From: Mesorhizobium sp. J8
Lineage (GTDB): Bacteria; Pseudomonadota; Alphaproteobacteria; Rhizobiales; Rhizobiaceae
Direction: 5' to 3'
Assembly (NCBI RefSeq): GCF_016591715.1
Contig: NZ_AP024109.1
Location: 2,914,001-2,978,000 of the forward strand
Length of the DNA stretch: 64,000 nt
A program made the position numbers and the translations under genes. The notes beneath the pieces are model-generated. The model was not told where the DNA came from. It searched no databases and saw only the letters and a list, made by a program, of their open reading frames with translations. Of the stretch, positions 55,019-64,000 are shown piece by piece; position 1 is the stretch's first letter; the number at the start of each line of letters is the position of its first letter.

Positions 55019-55936
55019 ATGACCGCCATCGCCGTCACCTCCGCTCCCGCCCGTTCACGCGCCACCAGCCTGCGGCAATGGGTGGGGCTGCTCTATGTGC
55101 TGCCGGCCGTCGCTTTCGTCACTGTCTTCTTCGTCATCCCGCTCGGCATGACGGCCTGGATGTCGCTGCATAATTGGCCGCTGATGGGCGAGCATTCCTT
55201 CATCGGCCTCGACAATTATTTCGCCATCCTGCGCGACACGCGGTTCTGGAACGCTCTGAAATTCACCTTCTACTACACGGTGATCGTCACCATCGCGATC
55301 TTCGCCGTCGCCTTCCCGCTGGCGATCTTCATCGAGCGGCCGCGCCCGCTCACCAACCTCTACCGCACCGCCTTCTTCATGCCGGCGGTGGTGGGTTTCG
55401 CCTCGGCAAGCCTGCTCTGGTCGTGGCTGCTCAATGTCGATTCCGGTCTGTTCAGCCCGGCCGCCTTCGACCTCGGCGTGACCGAAAAGAAGGTCAACCT
55501 CTTGGCCACCTTCCAGCCGGCCTTCTGGTCGATCATCGCCATGGTGGTCTGGAAGGTCGCCGGCTTCACCATGATCATCCTGATGACCGGCCTGCAGTCG
55601 ATACCGCAGGACTTGCAGGAGGCGGCGGTCATCGATGGGGCAGGGCCGTTCGCCAGGTTCAGGGCCATCACCTTGCCGCTGATGCGCCGCACTCTGGCGC
55701 TGGCGCTGATCCTGTCGGTGGCGGGCTCGATCCTCGCCTTCGACCAGTTCTACATCATCCTGCGCGGCGGGCCGCGCAACCAGACGCTGACGGCTGTCTA
55801 CTGGATCTTCAACCAGTCCTTCGTCTCGTTCAAGCTCGGCTACGGCGCGGCGCTCTCCATGGTGCTCTTGGTCATTCTGGTGGCGCTCAGCCTCATCCAG
55901 CTCTGGCTGCTGCGTAAGCCCGAGGGGCTTGACTGA
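55019..55936 (+). CDS. Sugar ABC transporter permease 1
   Basis: A 305-residue MalF-type permease with six membrane segments. The EAA loop reads LQEAAVIDGAGPFARFRAITLP, the contact site for the ATPase. RTAFFMPAVVGFASASLLWSW is a typical segment. The start 55019 lies right after a repeat that provides GGGGGGAG. The end overlaps the next gene (TGATG). Confidence 0.93.
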   Translation: MTAIAVTSAPARSRATSLRQWVGLLYVLPAVAFVTVFFVIPLGMTAWMSLHNWPLMGEHSFIGLDNYFAILRDTRFWNALKFTFYYTVIVTIAIFAVAFPLAIFIERPRPLTNLYRTAFFMPAVVGFASASLLWSWLLNVDSGLFSPAAFDLGVTEKKVNLLATFQPAFWSIIAMVVWKVAGFTMIILMTGLQSIPQDLQEAAVIDGAGPFARFRAITLPLMRRTLALALILSVAGSILAFDQFYIILRGGPRNQTLTAVYWIFNQSFVSFKLGYGAALSMVLLVILVALSLIQLWLLRKPEGLD

Positions 55937-56793
55937 TGGCCGAGGCGATGTCGCAGAACCGGAAGGCCGCCTTCAGCCTCGCCAGGCATTCCACCGGCAT
56001 CATCGCTTCGGTGCTGTTCCTGGCGCCGATCGTCTGGACCGTGCTGTCGACCTTCAAGCCGGCGCAGGAGGCGCGCCAGCCGCCATTGCCGCCGTGGCCG
56101 ACGACCGGCTTCTCGGTCGAGAACTACGAGACGCTGAACTCCTTCGGGGACGGGCTCTGGGCCTCGGCGCAAAACAGCATCTATGTCTCGGTGATGACGG
56201 TGCTGCTCTCGGTGCTGGTCAGCGTGCTTGCCGGCTACGGCTTCTCGCGCTTCCGCTTTCCGTTCCGGGACTTCTTCTTCGTCCTCATCCTGTCGACGAT
56301 CATGATCCCGTTCCAATCGATCCTGACACCGATCTTTTTGGTGCTGACGAGGCTGGGTCTCCACAACACGCTGACCGGGCTGGTCTGCGTCTATGTCACG
56401 CTGCAGCTGCCCTTCTCGATCTTCATGATGCGCAACGCCTTCGACGCGGTGCCGCGCGAGATCGAGGAGGCGGCGCGCATGGACGGCGCCAACAACGTCA
56501 CCATGCTCATCAAGGTGATGCTGCCATTGGTCTGGCCGGGCGTCGTCACCATTGCGCTGTTCGCCTTCCTCGGCGCCTGGAACGAGTTCCTGGCCGCGCT
56601 CGTGCTAATGACCGACCAGTCCAAATTCACCTTGCCGGTGATGATGACCGCGCTGCAGTCCGGCCGCTTCGGCGCCATCGACTGGGGCGCGGTGCAGGCG
56701 GGCGTCACGGTGATGATGGTGCCTTGCCTGCTCCTGTTCCTCGCGTTGCAGCGCTTCTACATCCGCGGCCTCATGGCCGGGGCCGTCAAGTAA
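55936..56793 (+). CDS. Sugar ABC transporter permease 2
   Basis: A 285-residue MalG-type permease. The EAA loop is EIEEAARMDGANNVTMLIKVMLPL, with six membrane segments around it; LSVLVSVLAGYGFSRFRFPF is the family's N-terminal block. The start at 55936 overlaps the stop of permease 1, so the two are made in equal amounts and pair in the membrane. No ATPase gene follows. Confidence 0.93.
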   Translation: MAEAMSQNRKAAFSLARHSTGIIASVLFLAPIVWTVLSTFKPAQEARQPPLPPWPTTGFSVENYETLNSFGDGLWASAQNSIYVSVMTVLLSVLVSVLAGYGFSRFRFPFRDFFFVLILSTIMIPFQSILTPIFLVLTRLGLHNTLTGLVCVYVTLQLPFSIFMMRNAFDAVPREIEEAARMDGANNVTMLIKVMLPLVWPGVVTIALFAFLGAWNEFLAALVLMTDQSKFTLPVMMTALQSGRFGAIDWGAVQAGVTVMMVPCLLLFLALQRFYIRGLMAGAVK

Positions 56794-56811
56794 TTCGAAT
56801 GGAGTGAAATC

Positions 56812-58803
56812 ATGATCGCATCGCAGCCCGCCAAAGGGACCGGCGCCTCCGCCAGGCCGAAGCTCGCCTTCCGGCCGTTGCCGGTGCCGCAGGTCGATGT
56901 CCGCGGCTTCTGGGGCGACCGTGTCGACGCGGTTGCCGCCAGGACCGCCGGCATCCTCTATGACCGCTGCGTCGAGGCACGCATGCTGGAGCAGATCGAT
57001 CCGGACCGGCCGTCGCCGGGCGTGGTCATTCCGTTCCATTCGCCGTCGCCCGACGAGGCCGACGGGCAGGGCGCCGAGTTCACCGGCTCGACGGTGACGA
57101 CGCAGATGTTCTGGGATTCCGACTGGGGCAAGACGATCGAGACCGCCGCCTATTCGCTTTATCGCCGCCGCAACCCCGAGCTGGAGCAGAAGATCGACGC
57201 CGTCATCGACATGTATGGAAAACTGCAGCAGGAGGACGGCTATCTCTCCAGCTGGTATCAGCGCATCCAGCCCGGCCTGCGCTGGACGAACCTGCGCGAC
57301 TGCCACGAGCTCTACTGCGCCGGCCATCTGATCGAGGGCGCGGTCGCCTATTACCAGGCGACGGGAAAGCGCAAGCTGCTCGACATCATGTGTCGCTACG
57401 CCGACCACATCGCCTCGATGTTCGGCCCCGAATCCGGCAAGAAAAAGGGTTATTGCGGCCATGAGGAGATCGAGCTGGCGCTGGTCAAGCTGGCGCGGGC
57501 CACCGGCGAGAAGAAATACATGGAACTCGCCAAATATTTCATCGACCAGCGCGGCCGAGAGCCGCATTATTTCGACGAGGAGGCCCGCGCCCGGGGCGCC
57601 GATCCGAAGGCCTACCACTTCAAGACCTACGAATATAACCAGTCGCACAAGCCGGTGCGCGAACAGGACAAGGTCGTCGGCCACGCGGTGCGCGCGATGT
57701 ATCTCTATTCCGGCATGGCCGACATCGCCACCGAATATGGCGACGACACGCTGCGCGTTGCGCTCGACCGGCTGTGGGACGATCTCATGACGAAGAGCCT
57801 CTACGTCACCGGCGGCCTCGGGCCGTCGGCGCACAATGAAGGCTTCACCAGCGACTACGACCTGCCCAACGAAACCGCCTATGCCGAGACCTGCGCTTCC
57901 GTCGGCCTTGTGTTCTGGGCAAGCCGCATGCTGGGCATGGGGCCGAATGCGCGTTACGCCGACATGATGGAACGGGCCTTGTACAATGGCTCGATCTCGG
58001 GGCTGTCGCTCGATGGCTCGCTGTTCTTCTACGAGAACCCGCTGGAGAGCCGCGGCGGCCATCATCGCTGGAAGTGGCATCGCTGCCCCTGCTGCCCGCC
58101 CAACATCGGTCGCATGGTGGCGTCGATCGGCAGCTATTTCTACGGCCTCGCCGACGATGCGCTGGCGGTGCACCTCTATGGGGACTCGACGGCCCGCTTC
58201 GAGGTCGCCGGCCGGCAGGTCACCCTGGTCCAGACCAGCAACTATCCGTGGGACGGCGCGGTCGCGATCGAGGTCGGGCCGGAGGCGCCGGTTGCATTCA
58301 CGCTTCACCTGCGCGTACCGGCCTGGTGCCGCAAGGCAGCACTCCGGGTCAACGGCAAGCTTGTCGATCTCGAAGCGGCCACGGTCGACGGCTATGCCGC
58401 GGTCCGGCGCGAATGGCGCCAGGGCGATCGGGTCGAGCTCGACCTCGAAATGTCGATGGCGCGCCTCTTCGCCAACCCGCAGGTGCGCCAGGACATTGGT
58501 CGTGTAGCACTTGCGCGCGGCCCGCTGATCTACTGCGTCGAGGAGACCGACAATGGCGGCGGGCTGCACCGCATTGCTTTGCCGCGGGGGGCAAGGCTCG
58601 AGGCCCACAAGGAGCCGAACCTGCTCGGCGGCGTCGTCACCCTTTCGGCCATCGGCAGCCGGGCCGAGACCGAAAACTGGGGCGCCGATCTCTACCGTCC
58701 CGAGCCGCCGGCCACTGAGGAGATGACACTCAAGGCAGTTCCCTATTTCGCCTGGGACAATCGCGACCCCGGCGAGATGCTGGTCTGGCTGAGGGAAGGG
58801 TAG
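56812..58803 (+). CDS. GH127 beta-L-arabinofuranosidase
   Basis: A 663-residue cytoplasmic glycoside hydrolase. The residues match the characterised family member HypBA1 in order and spacing: Glu343 (HNEGF) as acid/base, Glu359 and Cys361 (YAETC) as zinc ligands, and Cys427/Cys428 (CPCC) as nucleophile pair. GHLIEGAVAYYQATGKRK and RDCHELYCAGH form the (alpha/alpha)6 barrel. It should cleave beta-L-arabinofuranosyl units, such as those on plant hydroxyproline-rich glycoproteins. No signal peptide, so the sugar must be imported first. It is the last gene of the operon. Confidence 0.9.
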   Translation: MIASQPAKGTGASARPKLAFRPLPVPQVDVRGFWGDRVDAVAARTAGILYDRCVEARMLEQIDPDRPSPGVVIPFHSPSPDEADGQGAEFTGSTVTTQMFWDSDWGKTIETAAYSLYRRRNPELEQKIDAVIDMYGKLQQEDGYLSSWYQRIQPGLRWTNLRDCHELYCAGHLIEGAVAYYQATGKRKLLDIMCRYADHIASMFGPESGKKKGYCGHEEIELALVKLARATGEKKYMELAKYFIDQRGREPHYFDEEARARGADPKAYHFKTYEYNQSHKPVREQDKVVGHAVRAMYLYSGMADIATEYGDDTLRVALDRLWDDLMTKSLYVTGGLGPSAHNEGFTSDYDLPNETAYAETCASVGLVFWASRMLGMGPNARYADMMERALYNGSISGLSLDGSLFFYENPLESRGGHHRWKWHRCPCCPPNIGRMVASIGSYFYGLADDALAVHLYGDSTARFEVAGRQVTLVQTSNYPWDGAVAIEVGPEAPVAFTLHLRVPAWCRKAALRVNGKLVDLEAATVDGYAAVRREWRQGDRVELDLEMSMARLFANPQVRQDIGRVALARGPLIYCVEETDNGGGLHRIALPRGARLEAHKEPNLLGGVVTLSAIGSRAETENWGADLYRPEPPATEEMTLKAVPYFAWDNRDPGEMLVWLREG

Positions 58804-58815
58804 GGCGAACGGCCG

Positions 58816-59625
58816 CTACAGATGCACATAAGCCGTCAGCGGCAGGTGATCGGAGGCGACGCGCGACAGCGGCGTGTCATGCGCCTCGACGCCTGAAACC
58901 AGATCGTGCCGGTTACCCATGATGCGGTCGAGCGCCAGCACCGGCAGGCCCGATGGAAAAGTCGGCACCGCCGGCGGCGTCGGCCCGAAGGTCGTGTGCA
59001 GCGTGTTCAGCGCCGAGCGGTTGCCGAGCCGCCATTCGTTGAGGTCGCCGAGCAAGAGCGTCGGCCTTTCGTCGGCGCTGCTCATGATGTCGAGCACAAC
59101 GCGGGCCTGCTCGGACCGCGAGCGGCGCAAGAGGCCGAGATGGGCGGCGATCACGCGCAGCGACCGTTTCTCGTCGAGATCGATTTCGGCGACCAGCGCG
59201 CCGCGCGGCTCCAGTCCCGGCAGCTTGAGCTGGTGGACGTCGCGCACGGTGCCGCGCTTGAACAGAAGCACGTTGCCGCGCCAGCCGTGTCCCTTGCCGT
59301 TTCCGGTGACCGGCACAGGCACCAGCCCCGTTTCCATTTCCAGCCGGGCAAGGTCGAGCAGCCCGGCCCTGTCGCCGAAGCGGTTGTCGGCTTCCTGCAG
59401 GGCGATCACGTCGGGGCTGATCTCGCGGATGACGCGCGCCGTCCTTTCAGGGTCGAACCGGCGGTCGGTGCCGATGCATTTGTGGACATTGTAGGAGGCG
59501 ACGACGATTTCAGTGTCGTTGACTCGCTTGCGCGGCGTCGCCTTCGCCTTGCGCGCATTTCTGCCGCGGATCGACAACAGCACGGTCTCCGGCAGGCTGC
59601 GTCCTTTGATGTCGTCTATCTCCAT
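58816..59625 (-). CDS. Endonuclease/exonuclease/phosphatase (EEP) family protein
   Basis: A 269-residue metal-dependent phosphoesterase. VASYNVHKCIG, IALQEADNR, the metal site GDLNEWR and the C-terminal SDHLPLTAYVHL are the EEP signatures. The basic first 35 residues are extra. The substrate may be nucleic acid or a phospholipid head group. It follows the cardiolipin-synthase-like gene by 24 bp, an association often seen in rhizobia, so it may act in phospholipid turnover. Confidence 0.87.
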   Translation of the reverse strand: MEIDDIKGRSLPETVLLSIRGRNARKAKATPRKRVNDTEIVVASYNVHKCIGTDRRFDPERTARVIREISPDVIALQEADNRFGDRAGLLDLARLEMETGLVPVPVTGNGKGHGWRGNVLLFKRGTVRDVHQLKLPGLEPRGALVAEIDLDEKRSLRVIAAHLGLLRRSRSEQARVVLDIMSSADERPTLLLGDLNEWRLGNRSALNTLHTTFGPTPPAVPTFPSGLPVLALDRIMGNRHDLVSGVEAHDTPLSRVASDHLPLTAYVHL

Positions 59626-59649
59626 GATCCTGCTGCTCGATTTCCTGCT

Positions 59650-61110
59650 CTAAAGATAGGGCGATCCCAGCCACAGCAAACGGTCGAGGACGCGGATAAT
59701 GAAGGGTCTTTCCTTCAGCGTCTGCAGCGTAACTGGCTGTGCGGTGGAGATGGCTGCCTCGATGCGGGCGTCGATCTCGGCGGCGAAGTTTTGATCCAGG
59801 ACTTCCATGTCGATCTCGAAATTCAGCCTGAGCGAGCGGGCGTCCAGATTGGAGGAGCCGACATAGGCCCACACGCCGTCGATCGCCATCAGCTTCGAAT
59901 GGTCGAACGAGCCCTCATGGCGCCAGACGCGGCAATAATGCTTCAAAACCTGGTCGAACTGCGCCGTCATCGCATGATCGACGAGGAAAAGGTTGTTCAC
60001 CGCTGGCACGACGATGTCGATTTCGACGCCGCGCCGGCCGGCCGTGGTCAATGCGCTGATGAATTCCCGGTCCGGCAAGAAATAGGGCGACATGATGCGG
60101 ATCGATTTGCGGGCGACCGAAAACGCGCCCATCAGCAGCTTCAGGTTGGTTTCGTTGGACGAGTCCGGCCCGGTCGCCACCGCGCGCACAAGCATCGGCT
60201 GCCCGGGAGGCGGCGCGGCGCGCTCGACCTGCCAAGGCCCGTCCTTCAGCGCCTCGTTGCCGGCAAAGCGCCAGTCCTCGGCGGCAACCGCGAACAGGTC
60301 GGCCACAACCGGCCCGGTGACCTCGAAATGGGTGTCGCGCGAACTGTCGGAACCGGCGAATTCGGCGGAGAATCCCTTGCGGATGTTCATGCCTCCCGTG
60401 AACGCCACCTTGCCGTCGACGACCAGGATCTTCCGGTGGGTCCTGAGATTGGCATAGGGAAGTCTCAGGCCCATGACGATGTTGCCGTTGAATAGATCGA
60501 CTGGCACATCCGCTTCCCTGAGCTGTTTCAGGATGCTGGGCACCGAGTAGCGCACGCCGACGGCGTCGATCAGCACGCGCACGGCGACGCCGCGCTTGAC
60601 GGCGTTGCCGAGCGACTGGACGAACAACGCTCCGACCGCGTCGTTGTCGAAGATATAGGTTTCCAGAAGGACGCTTCTTTGCGCGGTGTCAATTGCCCGG
60701 CACATCGCCCCATACGCCTCGTCCCCGGTCTTGAGCACGGCAATGGTGTTTCCGGAGGTCAGCGGACGCCGTGCCACCCTGTCGCCAAGCGTCTTCAGCC
60801 CGGTGAAGCGTTGGCCGTATTCGGCGTTGATCAAGGCTTCCAGCGCGACGTCGCGGTCATGCCTGGCGGCGGCGGCCTCGGGCGAGACCGGCCGCATGGC
60901 GCTGATCGTCGCGCGACGGATGCGGTTGATCCCGGCGATGGCGTAGATGATCGCGCCGAGGAAAGGCGACAAGAGCATCACGCCGACCCAGCCGGTGGCG
61001 GCGCGCACGTCTTCCTTCGTCATGATGGCGTGGACGATGCCCACCGCCGCCATCGCCAGCGAGAGGATCAGGATAAGCGTCGACCAGTGACTCGCAATCG
61101 CCTCGAACAT
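59650..61110 (-). CDS. Cardiolipin-synthase-like phospholipase D protein
   Basis: A 486-residue enzyme. Two N-terminal membrane helices (ILILSLAMAAVGIVHAIM and GWVGVMLLSPFLGAIIYAI) are followed by two HKD motifs: HRKILVVDGKVAFTGG and HSKLMAIDGVWAYVGSSN. This is the form of bacterial Cls, which joins two phosphatidylglycerol molecules. The start 61110 gives the usual membrane N-terminus; a start at 61146 adds 12 residues. It is probably cotranscribed with the EEP gene. Confidence 0.9.
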   Translation of the reverse strand: MFEAIASHWSTLILILSLAMAAVGIVHAIMTKEDVRAATGWVGVMLLSPFLGAIIYAIAGINRIRRATISAMRPVSPEAAAARHDRDVALEALINAEYGQRFTGLKTLGDRVARRPLTSGNTIAVLKTGDEAYGAMCRAIDTAQRSVLLETYIFDNDAVGALFVQSLGNAVKRGVAVRVLIDAVGVRYSVPSILKQLREADVPVDLFNGNIVMGLRLPYANLRTHRKILVVDGKVAFTGGMNIRKGFSAEFAGSDSSRDTHFEVTGPVVADLFAVAAEDWRFAGNEALKDGPWQVERAAPPPGQPMLVRAVATGPDSSNETNLKLLMGAFSVARKSIRIMSPYFLPDREFISALTTAGRRGVEIDIVVPAVNNLFLVDHAMTAQFDQVLKHYCRVWRHEGSFDHSKLMAIDGVWAYVGSSNLDARSLRLNFEIDMEVLDQNFAAEIDARIEAAISTAQPVTLQTLKERPFIIRVLDRLLWLGSPYL

Positions 61111-61167
61111 CGGCCCGACTATTGTGCGAGCCGGCGCGGAAGGCAATGCGGACGGGTCATTCCGCGC

Positions 61168-62019
61168 TCATTCGGACGCCCGAAACCTGGCGGCAAGAAC
61201 CGCGGTCATCCGATCTGCCAGATCCGCAATCGGCCCCGCCTTTTCCCAGGCATAGATCGAGACCGCCATCGATGGCTCGGCGCCGAACGCCGCATAGGGC
61301 TGGACGTGACGCCCGGCCACCGTGCTCTTTGGCAGCAGCGACAGGCCGAGCCCGGCTTCCACGCCGACCAGCACATTGCGCAGGCTGCTGCCGGAGAACG
61401 CTATGTACCAGCGGCGTTGCTCGCGCTCGATCCGCTCGAACATGGCCTCGCGATAGAGCCCGCCGGGCGGGAAGGCGACGAGCGGGATAGGATCGGCCCA
61501 ATCGGACTGCCGCCCATCGCTTTCGAACCACGCCATGGGTTCGGGAAAACTTGCCCGGCAGTCGAGTTCGGCGGTCGCCTCTTTGACCACCACGATGTCG
61601 AACTCCCCGGCGCGATAGCGCCGCGTGAGATCGCGGCTCAAGCCGGCGGTGACGTCCAGCCGCACCGCGCGGTTGGCCTTGGCGAAACCGCCGAACACCT
61701 CCGCCATCTGTGAATTGACGATATCCTCAGGCACGCCGATCCGCACCGGCGCAGTGCCGGCTGGATCGCCAAGCGCCGTTTCCGCCTCATGCTGCAAGGC
61801 AAGGATGCGCCGCGCATAGCCGAGCAGGCGTTCGCCCGCGGCCGTCGGCTGGATCGGCCTCGTGTCGCGATCGACCAGGCTTTGATCGACCGCGTCCTCC
61901 AGCCTGGCGAGCTGCTGGCTGATCGTCGACTGCGTCATGTTGAGCCGCTCCGCCGCCTGCGTGAAGCTGCCGGCGTCGGCAATCGCGATGAAGGAACGCA
62001 GAAGGCGCGGATCGAGCAT
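61168..62019 (-). CDS. LysR-family transcriptional regulator
   Basis: A 283-residue LTTR with the N-terminal helix-turn-helix MLDPRLLRSFIAIADAGSFT and LNMTQSTISQQLARLEDAV. The effector domain includes IGVPEDIVNSQMAEVFGGF. Start 62019 is the standard LTTR start; an in-frame ATG 38 codons upstream is not used. It diverges from the ankyrin protein gene, with 138 bp between them, and could control that gene or the transporter beyond. Confidence 0.9.
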   Translation of the reverse strand: MLDPRLLRSFIAIADAGSFTQAAERLNMTQSTISQQLARLEDAVDQSLVDRDTRPIQPTAAGERLLGYARRILALQHEAETALGDPAGTAPVRIGVPEDIVNSQMAEVFGGFAKANRAVRLDVTAGLSRDLTRRYRAGEFDIVVVKEATAELDCRASFPEPMAWFESDGRQSDWADPIPLVAFPPGGLYREAMFERIEREQRRWYIAFSGSSLRNVLVGVEAGLGLSLLPKSTVAGRHVQPYAAFGAEPSMAVSIYAWEKAGPIADLADRMTAVLAARFRASE

Positions 62020-62157
62020 CGTGCCAATGTCCTCGGTGCATTGCCATTTAAAATCATAATGAGACGGATGCATACATTTAATTTCCAAATGCAGCTGCGC
62101 CATCCTATCTGGACGTGCGGACAGGCCATGCATTGGCCGCTGCCGCGGGAGCCAGGA

Positions 62158-62823
62158 ATGCGCCGTCTCTTCTTTGCCTTTGCCTTGCTTGCGTTCGCTT
62201 CCGTTCCGGCGATCGCATCAGGAGAAACCATGCGCACCACCCCTTTGCATGCCGCGGCCGCCGCCGGCGACGTGGACGCCATAGGCAGGCTTTTGTCGCA
62301 AGGCGCTGCGATCGACACGCGCGACGGGACCGGCGCCACGCCGCTGCTCGTCGCCACGCATCACAACAGAATTGCGGCGGCAGGGGCGCTGATCGCGGCC
62401 GGCGCGGATGTCAACGCCAAGGACAATATCGAGGACAGCCCTTATCTTTACGCTGGCGCACGTGGGCATCTCGAGATCCTCAAGCTGGCGCTTGCCAACG
62501 GCGCCGACCTCAAGAGCATCAACCGCTATGGCGGCACCGCGCTCATCCCGGCTTCCGAGCGCGGCCATGTCGAGACCGTCCGCACGCTGATCCAGGCCGG
62601 CGTCGATGTCGACCATGTCAACAAGCTCGGTTGGACCGCGCTGATCGAGGCAATCATCCTCGGCGACGGCGGCGAGCGCCACCGGCGGATTGTCGAATTG
62701 CTGATCAAAGCCGGGGCCAACGTCGATCTCGCCGACGGCGACGGCGTGACGCCGCTGCGGCATGCGCGTGACCGCGGCTTCAAGGAGATCGAGAAGCTCC
62801 TTCTGGCCGCTGGCGCAAGCTGA
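62158..62823 (+). CDS. Secreted ankyrin-repeat protein
   Basis: A 221-residue protein with a signal peptide (1-21, VPAIASGE) and about five ankyrin repeats. TPLHAAAAAGDVDAIGRLLS and TALIPASERGHVETVRTLIQ are clear examples, each with the helix-turn-helix pattern. It is expected in the periplasm as a binding scaffold. ATG 62158 is chosen for the signal; the partner is unknown. It is followed after 5 bp by the transporter gene. Confidence 0.88.
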   Translation: MRRLFFAFALLAFASVPAIASGETMRTTPLHAAAAAGDVDAIGRLLSQGAAIDTRDGTGATPLLVATHHNRIAAAGALIAAGADVNAKDNIEDSPYLYAGARGHLEILKLALANGADLKSINRYGGTALIPASERGHVETVRTLIQAGVDVDHVNKLGWTALIEAIILGDGGERHRRIVELLIKAGANVDLADGDGVTPLRHARDRGFKEIEKLLLAAGAS

Positions 62824-62828
62824 GAAAA

Positions 62829-64000
62829 ATGGGTGGCGCGATGAACGGACCGAACGGTATCGAGGCGGCCTCCAGCCGTTTCCTCATGCTAGCCGTTGTC
62901 GCCCTGGTCGGGCTCAATCTCAGGCCGTTCATCACTGGTATCGGCCCACTAGCCGCGGCGGTGCGGGCCGAGACGGGCCTCGGCGCACAGGGCATCGCGC
63001 TGCTGACGCTGGTGCCGATGCTGCTGATGGGGATTTTCGCCTTTGCCGGCCCGTCCTTGCAGGCACGCATCGGCGCAAGCCGGGCGGTCATCGCGGCGCT
63101 CGCCATTCTCGCTCTCGCATCTGTCTTGCGCCTCTTCGTGTCGACGGGCCTCGAGATGGTAGGCACCGCCGCCTTGCTCGGGCTTGGGGCGGCCGTCGTG
63201 CAGGCCGTGTTTCCGGGCATCGTCAAGCGACAATTTCCCCGCCATGTCAGCCTCGTCATGGGGCTCTATTCATCGATGCTAATGGGCGGCGGCGCGCTCG
63301 GCGCGCAACTCGCGCCGCTCGTCGCCACGGCCTCGGGCGACTGGCATTTCGGCCTCGCCTGGATGGCTCTGCCGGCATTGGTGGCGGTGGCGCTCGCCGC
63401 AGCCTGCCTGCCGCGCGACGTCGGCCGCCCGCAAGGCGGGAGCGCGGCAACGAGCTTGCTCAAGCGGCCCCGCACCTGGCTGCTGATGGGCAGCTTCGGC
63501 CTCGTCAATGGCGGCTACTCGACTTCGGTGGCCTGGCTCGCGCCCTACTATCAGGACCAAGGCTGGACCAGCGCGTCCAGCGGCGGCTTGCTGGCGGTCA
63601 TGGCTGTGGGGCAGGCACTTTCGGCCCTGCTCTTGCCGGCCCTTGCCGGCAAAAGCCCGGACCGCAGGCCATGGCTCTGGTTGACCTTGGCCATGCAGGC
63701 GGCTGGTTTCGCAGGGCTGATCCTGCAGCCCGAAATCGCGCCCTTCGCCCTCGCGCTCCTGCTGGGAGTGGGGCTTGGCGGCTCCTTCTCGCTCACCATG
63801 ATCGTCGCGCTCGAACATCTGCTGGACCCCGCGGAAGCCGGCGCGCTCTCGGCCATGATGCAAGGCGGCGGCTTTCTCATTGCCGCGATCCCGCCCTGGA
63901 TCGTCGCGGTGCTGCACGACATGACCGGCGGTTTCCACGCCGGCTGGCTGCTGCATCTCGCCTGCATCGCCGTCGTGACGGTGCTAACCTTGCGTCTCGC
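62829..64000 (+). CDS. CynX/NimT-type MFS transporter (truncated by window end)
   Basis: At least 390 codons, with no stop before the right edge. The segment ALVGLNLRPFITGIGPL is typical of the CynX/NimT group of cyanate or nitroimidazole transporters, and several hydrophobic segments follow (LLTLVPMLLMGIFAFAG, LGLGAAVVQAVFPGIVKRQF). The start may be 62829 or 62841. Five bp from the ankyrin gene, so probably in the same transcript. The substrate is unknown. Confidence 0.85.
   Translation, partial: MGGAMNGPNGIEAASSRFLMLAVVALVGLNLRPFITGIGPLAAAVRAETGLGAQGIALLTLVPMLLMGIFAFAGPSLQARIGASRAVIAALAILALASVLRLFVSTGLEMVGTAALLGLGAAVVQAVFPGIVKRQFPRHVSLVMGLYSSMLMGGGALGAQLAPLVATASGDWHFGLAWMALPALVAVALAAACLPRDVGRPQGGSAATSLLKRPRTWLLMGSFGLVNGGYSTSVAWLAPYYQDQGWTSASSGGLLAVMAVGQALSALLLPALAGKSPDRRPWLWLTLAMQAAGFAGLILQPEIAPFALALLLGVGLGGSFSLTMIVALEHLLDPAEAGALSAMMQGGGFLIAAIPPWIVAVLHDMTGGFHAGWLLHLACIAVVTVLTLRL

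Noticed and set aside
54762..55022. An 86-codon open frame between the binding-protein and permease genes
   Set aside because: Most of it is translated palindromic repeat, with no ribosome binding site and no recognisable protein family.

Overview
The window looks like chromosome of a rhizobial alphaproteobacterium, most likely Mesorhizobium or a close relative. The base composition is GC-rich. GroES-GroEL is preceded by a CIRCE element. There are two Omp25/31-type barrels and orphan TadG proteins, and several classes of rhizobial intergenic palindromes are present. The genus is an inference from gene families and repeats, not from a marker phylogeny. I see no rRNA, tRNA, CRISPR array, insertion sequence or prophage.

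Layout. 1-0.5 kb: start of groEL and all of groES. 0.6-9.6 kb: a mixed set holding a methyltransferase diverging from an ATP-grasp-like protein, an SDR reductase diverging from a LysR regulator, a TetR regulator diverging from an MFS exporter, a translationally coupled sugar-lactone oxidase and DSD1-type PLP enzyme, and a MarR-GNAT fusion. 9.7-13.3 kb: a marR-emrA-emrB multidrug efflux operon with a large foldable element between emrA and emrB. 13.3-21.3 kb: a 2-oxoglutarate/Fe(II) oxygenase, a CAP-domain lipoprotein, a DUF2189 membrane protein, a LysE exporter and two tandem TadG-like von Willebrand factor A proteins. 21.6-29.9 kb: a HAD hydrolase, ribF, an HdeD-like protein, four glycosyltransferases (probable surface polysaccharide synthesis) and a MipA-type outer-membrane protein. 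30.2-41 kb: core genes ileS, tadA, an rluB-like pseudouridine synthase, rsmD, a pair of M16 peptidases and a patatin-like phospholipase.

41.4-50.6 kb is the most distinctive region. A PrtD-type ABC exporter and its HlyD-type adaptor precede a 1721-residue secreted protein built from SdrD-B-like modules, including seven almost identical 321-bp repeats. The protein has no RTX nonapeptides. A 95-residue orphan gene follows, then a bidirectional terminator, then a convergent gene for an outer-membrane protein with two fused barrels.

52.2-58.8 kb is a carbohydrate-use operon: a LacI regulator behind two matching operator-like sites, a sugar-binding protein, two permeases and a GH127 beta-L-arabinofuranosidase. 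It has no ATPase gene. A long rhizobial palindrome sits between the binding-protein and permease genes. The window closes with an EEP-family phosphatase/nuclease, a cardiolipin-synthase-like enzyme, a LysR regulator, a secreted ankyrin protein and a truncated CynX/NimT-type transporter.

Repeats are the second theme. At least four hairpins share a core (AAAAGTG...CGGTTTT) but have unrelated, self-complementary arms. Other palindromes lie between genes, inside an operon and, in one case, inside a coding sequence.
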